A stretch of DNA of 64,000 nt from Linnemannia schmuckeri (GCA_029449235.1 JANATG010000006.1:1736001-1800000); one strand, 5' to 3'. Shown: positions 52,311 to 63,625, numbered from the stretch's first letter. Notes: generated by a model from the sequence alone, not told the origin. A program made the numbers and translations.

Positions 52311-52678
52311 CATTTAAAAAAAGCTGGCAAGAGGAAAGTGAGCTGAGATGGTTTTTTGTTCCCTTCTTTTCTAGTTGGCGGCAATTATAGGAGAATGGGT
52401 TTATGATAAATCGAGGGCAAAATCGATCGAGAAGCGCCTGGAGAGGAAGGATCCGATCACCATCGGACAAAGCCCGCAAGGGCGGTCAATTGGATGTCGT
52501 CGTAATAACTATCTTTATAGTCACCCTAGCCCTGCCCCTGACGCGAATTCCGAATAGAAAAAGCGAGAACTCGCGTTTGGATCACGTGCAGTTCATTCGG
52601 ACAAAGGACGCTTTTTCTTCATTGATCACATTCGTTTGTTCGCTCATTCACTTCCCTTTCAGCACTCGATTCGACAAA

Positions 52679-53214
52679 ATGGCGTCCGTATGGGAGCAGT
52701 ACAAGGTACAGCAGCATGACTCAACCGTGGAATAGGAAGAAGAGAACATGTTAACAGACAGCCACAATGAATCCTTTGGCGACTACAGCTTCTAAGGATT
52801 GGATACGTCAAACAGGTGCCTCTTACTTTTATCTGACCCCCACCCCCTCGTCTTTATCCTGCTCCTCCTGAACACTCGCCCAACTTTATAGGCTTTACCA
52901 CCTCGCACCCGCATGTACATCGGCCTCGGTAAGCGAAAATTGAATGCCATTGGTGTTTTCGTATGCGGCCTTGACTGGTCAAGAAGTAACCAGCCATCCT
53001 GTCAATGCCTGATCTCTCACGTTCAACTCACACTTGCTTCATACGTTCCTCCTTCCATGATATCTCGCATTTAGGCGTGATGGCGTTCGCTACGGCTGGA
53101 TTATATATCAGCGATGCCATGGAAGAGAGACTGGATCCAGCACGTCGTCCGGTCAAGGAGTCAGCATCTTCACCATCGGCACAGAAGGCTTCAGATAGTG
53201 GCATTTCAAAGTAA
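52679..53214 (+). CDS. 67-residue single-span membrane protein, three exons
   Basis: Exons 52679-52705, 52892-52928 and 53075-53214 join through GT-AG introns of 186 and 146 bp with matching phases. The protein starts MASVWEQYKALPPRTRMYIG. One hydrophobic helix spans about residues 18-38 (YIGLGVMAFATAGLYIS), followed by a charged tail (DAMEERLDPARRP) and a Ser/Lys-rich end. The short basic N-terminus and single helix would suit a mitochondrial inner-membrane or respiratory-complex accessory subunit, but the family was not recognised. An additional open exon candidate at 52759-52816 does not keep phase and was left out. Confidence 0.65.
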
Positions 53215-53736
53215 AAAGCGCCTCCTTGCTCAAAAACGGGTGATAGGTAGCATATGCCCTTGTGGGCATCAACAGCAATTTCAGGACCTTCAACCGCCAC
53301 AACTTGACTTGGCTTACTCATGCATAACAACCACAATAAACTTTCCGATTCGATGATCCACCTCTTTATAAACCCAAACACCCTCAGCTCTTCCAATGTC
53401 GAATCAATCCAACCCAGTATGGTTAGTCCTCGATGCCAATGTTGGAGACATCCTTCCTTGCGCCAGTGTTGTCAGAAACAAACTCCTTGACGACCGCGGA
53501 CTATACCCATAACCCAGATCCAGCATCTTCAACCCCATCATATAAAAATAACCCAGATTCATTAACACACTTGTCCTTCATGTTCCAACCGAATCGTAAA
53601 AAGTCATCCCTTCATGAACGATATGAACGGTCCATATTGGAAAAAGAAAAAAATGAGGGCTGGAGAAAATAAAAAAATGCAAATGCGAAAAAGTATATTG
53701 TACAGGGGATGCTAGTTAGGCTCATTAATATATGCC
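53215..53736. other. convergent intergenic region with a short possible relic
   Basis: Between the small membrane protein and the 3' end of the Pol I factor. An ATG at 53398 opens 38 codons (NPVWLVLDANVGDILPCASV near the start) ending in TAA; this may be a fragment of a lost gene. No other feature is seen. Confidence 0.35.
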
Positions 53737-55843
53737 CTAAAGGCTAAGGATGGATGCGATGGACTTGTACCATGATGGCTGTCTGTCAACTGGAAGTTGG
53801 TCGAAAAAGGACACTACTTTCATTCGTGCCTCCGCTGCTTCTGGGAAAGCGTTTTGTGATACTCTAAAAGATTTAATAGCAGTGCATGCGTTAGTACTCA
53901 TGACATCCAAATAAGACATCAAAAGCGAAAATATCGTAAAGTCATAATAAACCTACCGAAACATGTCGTAATACAAAGCGATCTTACAGATCTCTTGTTC
54001 CTCCCAAGGCTTCAAGGCGTTGTACTCTGCTCGCGTAAGTAAAAGCTGTGCAATCGGTCGGAGAGAACTCACGTCCAATTGGTGTTTGCTAAGAAGACTC
54101 GTTGCATTGCTTTCCTGCATTGCACTCCTGATCTGTCCGGTTACTTCGTCCTCGTCCACCGAACATTCCGTATCCGGCCTTGTCTGTTGCTCGAGAGAAA
54201 GACCATTGGAGGCTTGGTCATGCAAAAAATGCTGGCTGTCTCTCGGTCCCTTTGTATCCAGCACTTCAGAACGTTTGGTATTGGTGATTCTGGAAATAAC
54301 ATCCGCCTGTTCCGCTGGAAGGGCCTTCCACATCAACCTGACGAGAGGTCGGACATAAAGCTCAGAATCTGCAGCTGGATTCAGTGCCAAAATAAGCTCC
54401 AGTGTTTTTTGTCGCTCCCGATTTTCCAATGCTGTCAAGAGCCTAGGAATGACATAGCAGGAGGTAAATGATAGGTTAAAAAAGGGCACAATTTAGCTGT
54501 AAAAGTGCTGTTGACACTCCTTTGCTGCCCTTCTTTGCTTGGACCACATTGCGTCTATATGCAATGTTCATGTTTCCGCTCTAGAATTTCCACAAATCGT
54601 TAAAAACTTACTGCAATGCGAGCATGCTGCTGGTGTTGTCGTTGTAATACTGCTTCAGATATGCTCGCATTTCCCGAATGGCTGTCCTGCGCTTATTGGT
54701 TGCTCTGTGCTTGTCCCATCCAGTCATTTCGACTCTGCCGCATTTCAGCCTGACAAGGTACGCCAAGAAGCCATCGTTTCGACTGTCCAGTTTGAGAGCC
54801 AGTTCCAAATGTTTTATGGCACTGCGCTTGTGGCTCATGATGCGCGCATCCCATAGGGTAGACTCGTTGTCGCTGTCATCATCATATTCATCATTTCCTG
54901 CATGCGAATCCCCCAACAGATTAAAGGATCCGCTGTGGTGGTGACTTGCATGCTGATTCGTTTGAAACGATGATCCACCACTTGCTCTCTTCTCCTCCAC
55001 GGCCATGTTGAACAGCGCAAACTCGATGACTCCAAAATATCCTTGAAGCTGAGCATTATCCTTGTAAGCAAATGCGTTGATGTATCTATGTCAGCCAATT
55101 AGATCACAATAGGTTGAATGTTAGTCGACTGAGTCATCCATGGACCTCCTTGATTCCTGCCTCCTGGCTCCAGCGACTTACGGTTCCAGAGTCGCGCGGG
55201 CATCACTAATGTGACCACACCTCATCTGGTACAAGGCAAGCTCCACCGCTACTGAGTCCTTCTATGAATGTTTATGAAATGGGATTACGATAATTAATAA
55301 GGATATTTTATGAATATTGTCGATAGTCTTCAATGGCACTGATAGAGGATGAAAAAGAACACTTACGTAATGTTTCGTCTGTGCCAATACCAGTTTTAAG
55401 AACTGCAAGCATGTCGGTTCATACTCTTTATTTCGACCTAGGATTTCAGACCCAACCTATAAAGACAGAGATGGCAAGTGCTTTAGTATTCTGGGCAGAG
55501 CAGAGAAGAGCAAAGGAGAGGTAAGACGAAGCGAAGCGAGGTACGACAATGTGCTGGCTTGCGAATATATATGTATAAAGAAATATAATGCCACTAAGAG
55601 TATTGTTACCTTCCAGAGGAGCTCCTCGTTAGAGGATCTGCAAGAGGTGAGGGTACTGTAGATTGTGAAGGCCCGTTCATAGTCCTTGCGGGCGAGGGAC
55701 CTGCGGAGGAGCTGTCCTGCGAGTTCGAGATGGAGGTTCTGGTTGGGGGTGTTCACCCAAGTGCGCTGGAAATGGAAGAGCGGGGCGAGTTTGGCCTTTT
55801 CTGCTCTGTCGCTCCTCTTCTTCCTCCCCCTTTTCATGTGCAT
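53737..55843 (-). CDS. Pol I initiation factor, RRN11/TAF1A-like
   Basis: Six exons: 55843-55610, 55456-55367, 55261-55182, 55085-54612, 54442-53957 and 53863-53737. All junctions are GT-AG and in phase, giving 496 residues. Exon 1 has a basic start (MHMKRGRKKRSDRAEKAK), then FQRTWVNTPNQNLHLELAGQ and LLRRSLARKDYERAFTIYST. TPR-like helical repeats follow (residues 40-165), then KHLELALKLDSRNDGFLAYL and a helical C-terminus. The arrangement resembles Rrn11/TAF1A, a subunit of core factor/SL1 that recruits RNA polymerase I to rDNA promoters; this is a fold-level judgement, not an alignment. It is divergent from ADE8 over a 254-bp shared promoter. Confidence 0.75.
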
Positions 55844-56097
55844 GGCCGACAGGGAAAGGGCTGACTGATGAATGAAGGAGAGATGGAGGTGAAGTGAAGT
55901 GAAGTGAAAGTTGTCAAGGACTGCTGTATTTTTTTTTTTTTTTTTTTTGTTGATGTCCTGCAGCAGTCACATTGTGGTTCTTGTAGTAGAAGTGCGGGGA
56001 AGTCCAAATTAGGAAGAAGGATAAGGTCGCTGTTTGTTGGGTTTCTTTGTCCTTATCCCTCCTCAAGCACTCATCGACCCAGACAAACAATCACAAA
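55844..56097. promoter_or_regulatory. shared divergent promoter, Pol I factor / ADE8
   Basis: 254 bp between two divergent ATGs, containing an uninterrupted T20 tract at 55929-55948 and a short GTGAA repeat at about 55891-55910. Poly(dA:dT) tracts in such positions commonly keep bidirectional promoters nucleosome-free. Shared control would link rRNA synthesis to purine supply; that is inference. Confidence 0.6.
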
Positions 56098-56727
56098 ATG
56101 GCTCCTCGCGTCGTCGTCTTGATTTCAGGAACAGGCTCAAACCTCCAGGCCCTCATCGATGCCATCGCGGCCGGATCCCTCAAAGCAGAGATCCCCCTCG
56201 TCATCTCAAACCGCTCCAAGGTTTTTGGTCTCGAGCGCGCTGAAAAGGCCGGTATCCCCACAAAGGTCCTTGCCTTGAAGCCCTATACCACCGCCGGAAA
56301 GTCCAGGATCCAATACGATGCCGATCTCGCCCAACTGATCGTCGCCGCCAAGCCTGACCTGGTTGTCCTCGCCGGATTCATGCATATCCTCTCTCCCGCA
56401 TTCCTGGACCAGTTCCCCACTACCCCTTTGATCAACCTCCACCCAGCCCTGCCAGGACAGTTTGATGGCGCTCGAGCAATTGAGCGTGCCTTTGAGGCAT
56501 ACCAAAAGGGCGAGATTAAGCACACAGGAGTCATGGTCCACCGCGTGATTCAGGAGGTTGACGGAGGCGAGCCTTTGTTGGTCGAGCAGGTCGAGATTAA
56601 GCCCGAAGATGACTTGGCGGCATTGCAGGAGAGGATTCACTCGGTCGAGCACGTCCTTCTTGTCAAAGGAGCAGCTCTTGTGCTTGAACAAGAAGCAATC
56701 AAGAAGAACAATTCCACATCAGCATAG
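56098..56727 (+). CDS. ADE8: phosphoribosylglycinamide formyltransferase
   Basis: A single-exon 209-residue protein, the usual length for a stand-alone GAR transformylase as in fungi (not fused as in animals). It transfers a formyl group from 10-formyl-THF to GAR, the third step of de novo purine synthesis. Visible parts: nucleotide-binding VVVLISGTGSNLQALIDAI at the N-terminus, LVVLAGFMHILSPAFLDQFP, the catalytic LINLHPALPG with Asn113 and His115, and EVDGGEPL with catalytic Asp155. The start at 56098 is chosen over the in-frame ATG at 56047 because family members begin directly before the first beta strand. Confidence 0.96.
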   Translation: MAPRVVVLISGTGSNLQALIDAIAAGSLKAEIPLVISNRSKVFGLERAEKAGIPTKVLALKPYTTAGKSRIQYDADLAQLIVAAKPDLVVLAGFMHILSPAFLDQFPTTPLINLHPALPGQFDGARAIERAFEAYQKGEIKHTGVMVHRVIQEVDGGEPLLVEQVEIKPEDDLAALQERIHSVEHVLLVKGAALVLEQEAIKKNNSTSA

Positions 56728-57105
56728 CTAGCATGATAGCATGATAGCATTCTCTTCTCGTCTCATACCTATCTACCAACAAAATATATGTGTTCATAAC
56801 CACAGATGGCATCAATTGATGACTCGGATATTTTTTTCAATGCTGTCTTTGTTTTGCTACATTCACGTCCGTATCCCCTCCCCCTTTTCCTTCCCTGCTG
56901 GCTGCTATTATTCCTCTTCCTTCTTCGTCCTCCGCCTCCGCCGCTCGCTCGTCCCGAGATGGTTCTGAGCGGTTTCTTTTTTATTCCTTTCTTCGAATTG
57001 ATTAAAAAACAGCAGTCCCCGAACCTCTTCGAGGCCCGTTTTTCTTAGGCGCTCCTCACTTCTTTCTCCCCCTGATCGCACCATCACCAGGAACAGCAAC
57101 AAACC
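56728..57105. other. tandem intergenic region
   Basis: 3' flank of ADE8, with an ATGATAGC-type short direct repeat just after the stop (about 56732-56750), then a C/T-rich promoter region for the next gene. No gene is seen. Confidence 0.5.
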
Positions 57106-58694
57106 ATGAGCGACCGCCACGAAGAACAGATCATCTCCTCCGCCTCAGAGCCCGTCGTCGAGATCATCGAAGAAGTTCAGGAAGACGGATCCATCATCCG
57201 CAAAAAAAAGACCACTCGCAAAATCACAAAGCGTGTCCTCACCACCACCACCTCCGTCAAGGAAGAGACCGACAGCCAACAGCAACACAACCACAACCAC
57301 GCTACAGCCGCCTCAGCGTCAGAGTCCAGCGAGTCCACTCTCAAGGACCTCTCTGTCGGTTCTGCTGCAGAGTCAAGCGCCGCTGGATTATCTACAACCA
57401 TTACTGCCACCGCTGCCAGCACCATCGCCACCGCCACCGCCACTGACACTGCTATCTCCTCCACAACTGAGACCACCGCCGTCTCTTCCTCAGAAACGAC
57501 CGAGTCCGATGAGATGTCAGAGAAATCTTCTACTACCACTACTACGGACCAGACCAAACGGACCTTTAAGTTTGGTGGTGTTTTTGGCAAAGGAGATGTC
57601 GAGAACCATCCCTTCTACAGGTTCCTGGCAAAATTCCCTCTCAAGCAGTCACCCGCTCCTCATACGCGCCTCCCCCCTGTCAAGCCTATCCTTTACGCGT
57701 TCGCTCCCGGCTGGAAGGTCGGAGGACAGGAGACTGAGAAACAGGACAAGAAGGACAAGGAGACCATCATCGGAAGCTTTGACGTTGATTCCCTCAAGTG
57801 GATGGTAAGCGCCCTTGACGCCACCAAAGGCGTGTACACCGTCACTCAAATGACTCGGAGAGTGGAGAGAAAGGACACTAACGACAAATATTTTCCCTTT
57901 CTTCTTGAACCTCCATTAGGCGTACTTGAAGTTCAACCAGATTGACTACGATATCAAGCCTGCTTTCGAACCTACGATGTCGCCTTCAGGAAAACTCCCT
58001 TTCTTGGCACTTCCCAACGGATCCTTGGTCACGGATGAGGGTTTCGAGCAATGGGTTCAAGAAAACAAGGATCAATCCGACACCTCTGCGTCTTTGAACA
58101 TCCACGAGGCCGCCGAGGCAGTCGCCTTCTCCACCCTCGCAGAGTCCAAGATCCATGCTGCCCTTGTACGTAAACCACGTCTGCCTTCTTGTTAGTTTAT
58201 AATCAACGTTTGAAAATGACTTCAGCAAACATCCTCATAAGCTAAATAACTTTTGTATTCGTACTGAAATTTCTTAGCTTTATACCTTGTGGCTCGAGAC
58301 TCCTCACTTCCAGGGAACGACACGCCAACACTACTTTGGTCACCACAACTATTACCTCGGCAAGCTCCTCAACTACGTGTCCAAATCCAATATTGTCCAT
58401 TCCATGCTCTTGACCAGGACTCAAATCGACCGGGAGCTCATCTTTGAGGAAGCCGCTGCAGCGATCGAGGCCCTCTCCGTTCAGTTGGGCGAAAACGAAT
58501 ACTTTTTTGGAAAGTCCGCCCCCTCTAGTCTGGACGCCATCGTGTTCTCGTACTTGCATGTTATTTTGACCTTGCCCAGGATTCGCAACGCAGAGGATGG
58601 TGGTCGATCGGGCGAATTGGCCCGCATGGTTAGAAAGCATGAGAACCTCTTTAAGTATTCTCAAAACATTTGGAAAAAGTCCTTTGCCGCATAG
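57106..58694 (+). CDS. metaxin/Sam37-like GST-fold protein
   Basis: Exons 57106-57804, 57920-58165 and 58278-58694 are in phase, giving 453 residues. Residues 1-145 are low-complexity (basic KKKTTRKITKR near 35, then Ser/Thr/Ala-rich). From about residue 190, a GST-like N-terminal domain has ILYAFAPGW, MAYLKFNQIDYDIKPAFEP and GKLPFLALPNGSLVTDEGF; the helical C-terminal part has FFGKSAPSSLDAIVFSYLHV, the metaxin-type signature. Metaxin/Sam37 proteins act in the mitochondrial outer-membrane sorting and assembly machinery. No C-terminal membrane span is visible, so a related role (FAXC-like) is also possible. Confidence 0.82.
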
Positions 58695-58804
58695 AAAAAA
58701 CGAAACAAACAATGGAGGCTCTCTTACCTGCTATCTAAACCAACATATGAACACACTTTAGTCCATAATAGAGTCGTAAATACATTACACACCTTCAGTA
58801 TGCA

Positions 58805-58810
58805 TTTATT
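58805..58810 (-). terminator. AATAAA polyadenylation signal of the SulP gene
   Basis: Reads AATAAA on the minus strand, 44 bp past the stop codon of the SulP transporter. Confidence 0.5.
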
Positions 58811-58854
58811 TTGGAAACAAAAGATTATATAGATACCAACCTTGAGGCAACAGC

Positions 58855-61800
58855 TCAATAGTCGTCATCGTCGGTGTTGGCATGGAGAGAGTCCGTAAAA
58901 ATAGGCTGTTCCACTCCTAGGAACGATCCTATCCGCTGGCCCCATTTGGTCCTCATCAACTTCCTTTTCCAATCGGCCGCCGGAGAAGCAGGCGCAGACA
59001 AATGCACGCCGCTGCCATAGGGCCTCCTCCTCTGCTGACTGCCTCCTGACCCAGCAGACGCAAGTCCACTCGCTGACGAGGCGGACGCAGAATGGTTCAA
59101 CAACGACTCGGTCGCATCCTCGGAACCTCCTGCTCGTCGGACAGAGGTATCCAAATCCGGAGTGACGCCTTGGCTCTGTCTCCGTCCTGCTGAAGAACGA
59201 CGGCGCTGGCGCTGGAGCAACGCGTCCCTATCAGAGTTGTCCTCGCCTCGGTAGCGTGCAGCAGCCCATCCAAAGGTAGTTGCCAATAAGACAACGGCGA
59301 TTCCAATAGCGATTCCAAGCTCCACGCTGACAATCAAGACTCCCAAAAAAGTCACCGTCCAAATCACACACCCCTTGCGCTGGCCCAGTCTCCACAGCTT
59401 CAGAGGCTCCGTGATCTGCATTACCAAGGACTGAAGCGCTACCAACACAATTGCCGCCAGCACCGTGTTGGGAACCCGCTCAAAACACCATGTCAAGCAG
59501 ACTAACGTTAGCGTCACAGTAATGACACCAACAATACTGGCTAACGGTGTCTTGCCGCCTGACTGAGCTAAGATCGCCGTCCTCGTCAGACTGCCCGTAC
59601 AGGCGTAACCGCTAAAGATCGAGCCACCCATCGACGCCAATCCCAAAGCCATCATCTCCTGATTGGCATCGACCTTGTATCCGTACCGCTTTCCAAACTG
59701 CTTGGCAATCGAGAACGACATGACGAAAATAATGACCGCAATTAACAAGGCTGGCTGGACCATGGGCAAGATCGTCCTCTGCAGAAACTCGAGTGAAAAC
59801 CATTCCTTGGGGCCTGACGAAATGAGGTTGGCGGGGAAGGCCATCTGAGGCAGGCCCTTGGGGATTGACCCAATGACCGCAATACCCATGCCTCCTTTGG
59901 ACCGTGGGGTGTCCAGTGAAAAGACTACATTGACAACCGTCAAAATAATGACTGCCAACAGAATGTCAGGGATGGGAATATAGACGGGACGATTCTTGGC
60001 CGCGGCAACAGGTGCAGTTGGATCAATGAGGGCCTGCTCAACTTGCCCGGGCGTCCGAGTTGCCGTAGTAGCAGTCGAAGCAAAGGTGATCGATGGCCCT
60101 GGTCTGTTGGTCTCGTCGCCTTCATCTGCCACAGTCCTGAGGGAGATGTTGGAGGCCGAGGCGGCCTGAGATGAAGCTGTATCCTGATAAGGCGAGAGAA
60201 GGCCTCCTGCCTGCTGGGAAGTCGATGGTCCAACACCTGCGTCTCCGCCCTTTTGTAGTTGTTGCTGCTGCCATTGACGCTGCTGTTCCCGTTGTTCCTC
60301 GTGGCTTCTCACAATTGCTGCCGATATTGCCTGTCGTTGCTGGACCAAGAACATCTCCTCCTTACGTAATTTCAGCTCAAAGGCAGCCTTCCTCTTCATC
60401 TCAACCTTTCTCATGGCCAACATCATCAGGATCGCAATGCATCCCAGCCCGACTGTGTACCAGTTGGTGCCAGCCCAGAAGTTTTCCCCAATCCAGATCC
60501 AGGACTTGATTAATGCAAATGCTCCTTGGGGCGACGGCATGTTCTTGAGCCCCAAGAAATGTTTCAGCTGCGAGGTTCCAATGTGAAAGACTGCCGCCGT
60601 GTTGAATCCACCCACAAGGGCATCCGGCAACAGGTGCTTGGAGGCCCATCCTCCAACGCGGAGGAACGAGAGGATCACCTGGAGGCAGCCGACAACGAAC
60701 GAAAGCATCAGGATCATGCCAATAAACTGCTGCTCGTACTCGGGGTCTTCAATCGGCGTCGGGGCCGCCGAGTTGTAGAGGAGAGTGCTGGCAAGGCTAT
60801 AATCATTCGAGGCAGAGAAGTCCGCAGAGCTATCCCTGGTCATCAGTCCGCGAACAGCCTGGCCGAGAAGAAGGGTCGTGATGGCGAATGTTCCTGTGTG
60901 CATATGTCGACTTGTGCCGAAGAGGCAGTAGATGAGAATGGGAACCACAGAAGTGTAGAGGCCGTAGACGGGAGGCAAGGGCGCTAACATGGCATAGGCC
61001 ATGCTCTGAGGGATGACGACCGTGGAGATGGCTATGATATAGGTTATCAGTATAAACAGGAGATATTCTCGACAAGTCAGAACCTCGTGTTTCGATTTTA
61101 CCGATCACTCCCATGCTGTGCACTGACGCTCATTTTCAGTTTTTGGGTTCGTGCCTAGCCGCGCATCGTGTGTCTTGTTCTCAGCGGATAAACAACAGTC
61201 AGTCAGACAGACAACATTAAAGAAAAAAACTGGGGACTGGAGACTGGAAGGACTTACTAATGCCAGCGATAAGATCGTCGGGGAGGTCATTAAGATTGTA
61301 ACCCGGTGAGATCAGCCATCCAAAGACGGGCACCCGTCGACGAAGCCAGGTCTTGAAGCATGACTCCTGCTTAATCTCCATCTGTAACACCCCGTCCTCG
61401 TCCACGATCGTTGCTGACGGCACCAACGACGTTCGTCGTTGACTAGCTGGCGCTGATGCTACTGCAGCAGTATCAATTGTGCTGGGATCGGTCGAGACGC
61501 GTCGTCGTTGTTGTTGCTGCTGATGTTGTTGTTGTGCTTGTTGAAGAAGGTCGCCGTCAAGGCTGCTGTAAGCTCTTGACATTCTGCGCTGGGCTGTGGA
61601 CCCACCAACGCCGTCGTTGACGTGGTTGAGGCCTCCAAGGGAACTGACACTCTCACCCGACTCACTAATGGTACTTGATGCGCTCTCGCCGTGGATACTA
61701 CTGGCACGACTGCTGAGGGTGCTGTCGGCGGCTGTGGAGCTAAGGAGGGGTGAAAGAGAAGAGGAGGCGGAGAATGGGTTGAGGAGGTTTGGATTCAGGA

Positions 61801-61897
61801 GCACCTCCTGAGCATGCTCTGCCTCGTTTGGCTGGCCTGCATGGCTTGTTTGGTTTGCCTGGTTTGGCAGTGTGCCAGGGGGGGGAGGGGGGGACAT
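58855..61897 (-). CDS. SulP/SLC26-family anion transporter without STAS domain
   Basis: Exons 61897-61258 and 61031-58855 (intron 226 bp) join in phase into 938 residues. A 190-residue Ser/Gln-rich N-terminus is followed by the SulP start LPDDLIAGI and TISTVVIPQSMAYAMLAPLP, then VYGLYTSVVPILIYCLFGTS. Later come VGGFNTAAVFHIGTSQLKHF, ALGLASMGGSIFSGYACTGS, RTAILAQSGGKTPLASIVGV and the final helix GIAIGIAVVLLATTFGWAAA. Membrane spans are interrupted by a ~150-residue Gln-rich cytoplasmic insertion near residues 430-560. The C-terminal ~135 residues are Ser/Arg-rich and show no STAS pattern, unlike most family members. The substrate (sulfate or another anion) cannot be told from sequence. The start ATG lies 137 bp from a 38-nt poly(A) run. 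Confidence 0.9.
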
Positions 61898-62031
61898 ATG
61901 ATTGCCTTAGATATTTGTGTTGCTGCGATTGTGCTTGTGCTTGTGTATATGTGTGTGTATGGTGCGTGGTGTGTGGTGTGTGGGAAAGTAATAAAAAGAG
62001 AGGAGAATAACGTGTAGATGTAATGGTGAAT

Positions 62032-62033
<2 letters not shown>

Positions 62034-62071
<38 letters not shown>
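62034..62071. repeat. poly(A) run of 38 nt in the SulP promoter
   Basis: Uninterrupted A38 on the plus strand (T on the SulP coding strand), 137 bp upstream of the SulP ATG. Confidence 0.95.
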
Positions 62072-62073
<2 letters not shown>

Positions 62074-62106
62074 CGGCGCTTCCACAAAGAATGAGTGAAA
62101 GAAACT

Positions 62107-62124
62107 AAAAAAAAAAAAAAAAAA
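62107..62124. repeat. poly(A) run of 18 nt
   Basis: Uninterrupted A18, 35 bp from the 38-nt run, in the same promoter region. Confidence 0.95.
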
Positions 62125-62428
62125 GAGGGTATTAGGTCGCTTGCTTGAGTGAATGAGTATTGGATGGATGCAAGGCCTAAAGGAGGAATGAACACAGGAC
62201 AAAGAGGGCGTAAGGAAGGAAGAAAGGGAGTAGTAGACGCAGAAGAGGTATAGGTCGTGTTAAGGAAGGAAGGAAGGAAGGCAAGGCAAAGCAGTGGAGG
62301 AAGGGAGAAAGGGAACACAGACGGCGACAAGGACGAAGGCAAAGAACGAGGAAGTGGAGGTCAGGAGGAGAATGAAGAAAGAAGAAAAGAAAGAGCGACG
62401 AAGAAAGAGAAAAAACTTTGAGATAAAC

Positions 62429-62456
<28 letters not shown>
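62429..62456. repeat. poly(A) run of 28 nt
   Basis: Uninterrupted A28 in the same promoter region; third long run within 430 bp. Confidence 0.95.
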
Positions 62457-62459
<3 letters not shown>

Positions 62460-63076
62460 GATCTGAGACAACTAGAGAAAGGAAACGAGAGATAGAGGTA
62501 AGGGCCACTCACCCATTGCATCTTTCGCATACTCCACGACAATGGGTGTGCTGGCGAACTGATCCTTCTTGCTCCTGCGCTTTTTGCACGCTGGATGTCA
62601 ACTGTCAACTCCACACCATCGATCCGATCGGAACATATCGCAGGAGTTAGATGTGATGTGACCACTGAACCACCGAGACCAATAGGGGTCATCAGCATCA
62701 GTAGATATGCATCACCCATCAGCACCCTTTTGAAAGCGATGCCGCAAGAAGAAAGACGAGGAAGGAAGATGAAGACGAAGAAGAAGTAGAAGAAGAAGAA
62801 AAGAGATGGTCCATGGGTTAATCCTATCCAACCAAACCATCCCCATACCTTGTTGAACAATAAATTTTATTTTTTATTCTTTAATGGTGGTGTTTGTTTT
62901 GTTGGTCGCGGGTGTTGACCTTTATTTTTTCTATTTCGCGGAGTAGATCCTTCCCTTGCTTCCATCTCTCTTTCTCTCACTTTCGTGATTTTGTTCCTCA
63001 CATCCTCCATTCGAAACTCTCCATTACTCCTTCCTTCCATTCTACTCATTCCTGCTCCAAGTGGCCGTAATCAACG

Positions 63077-63625
63077 ATGTCCTCTGCCCTACTTCGCCTG
63101 ACGCTGTTTACAAAGACAAACTGCGGTCTCTGCACCACAGCAAAGGAGGCCCTTACCCGAGTGCAGGCTAAGGCACGGTCATTGCTTGTCCTTGACCCCC
63201 TATTTTTGACTGGCTGACTACCTAACTGACCGACATGCTGGCACGCATGAACCGCTCTTTTTTTTTGTGCGTCTGTGTGCGTGAGAGATAGGAGATTGGG
63301 GAGTGAGGGAAAAGAGTAAAAGAGGACATGTGTGTGTCTGTCTAGTCCCTTGGCTCTAATGCTCTTCTTTCTTTGTTCCTCCATTCTTACATATGCATAA
63401 ACAAACATCCCCACTTCCTTCCATCTATTCCTTCCACCACAGGTCCCTTTCCACCTTGATCAAATCGATATCTATGCGCCTGGACAAGAGGCTGCCCAAA
63501 AGTACATGTTTGATGTCCCCGTTGTCGAGCTCAACGGTCGTGTCGCCATGATGCACAGAATTGATGAGCCCAAGCTGATCGACATCCTTCGCAATGCCCA
63601 GAAGAGCGATAGTCAGCAGAAGTAG
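63077..63625 (+). CDS. glutaredoxin-like small protein (YDR286C/C5orf63 type)
   Basis: Two exons: 63077-63160 or 63166, and 63443-63625, about 88-90 residues. The N-terminal strand LRLTLFTKTNCGLCTTAKEA has a CxxC redox motif (Cys16, Cys19). The second exon has VPFHLDQIDIYAPGQEAA, then the thioredoxin-fold cis-Pro segment FDVPVVELNGRVAMMHRID and a final helix. This matches the glutaredoxin-like DUF836 family, presumed thiol-disulfide proteins. The exon 1 end is uncertain: a GT donor at 63161 (GTGCAG) keeps phase with a consensus CACAG acceptor, while a GC donor at 63167 would add two residues (Val-Gln). Divergent from the SulP gene. Confidence 0.82.

Larger units (their letters stand above)
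61898..63076. other. divergent low-complexity promoter region
   Basis: 1.2 kb between the SulP gene and the glutaredoxin-like gene. It holds three long poly(A) runs and purine-rich GGAA/GAAG-type repeats (about 62180-62420). Long minus-strand frames here translate these simple repeats into Phe/Leu/Ser-rich text and are not taken as genes. Confidence 0.7.

Noticed and set aside
52759..52816. extra exon of the 67-residue protein gene
   Set aside because: Splice sites exist, but including it breaks the reading phase into the next exon, while direct joining of 52705 to 52892 keeps it.
62177..62860. 227-codon minus-strand ORF upstream of the SulP gene
   Set aside because: Phe/Leu/Ser text is a translation of poly(T) and purine/pyrimidine repeats, not a protein.
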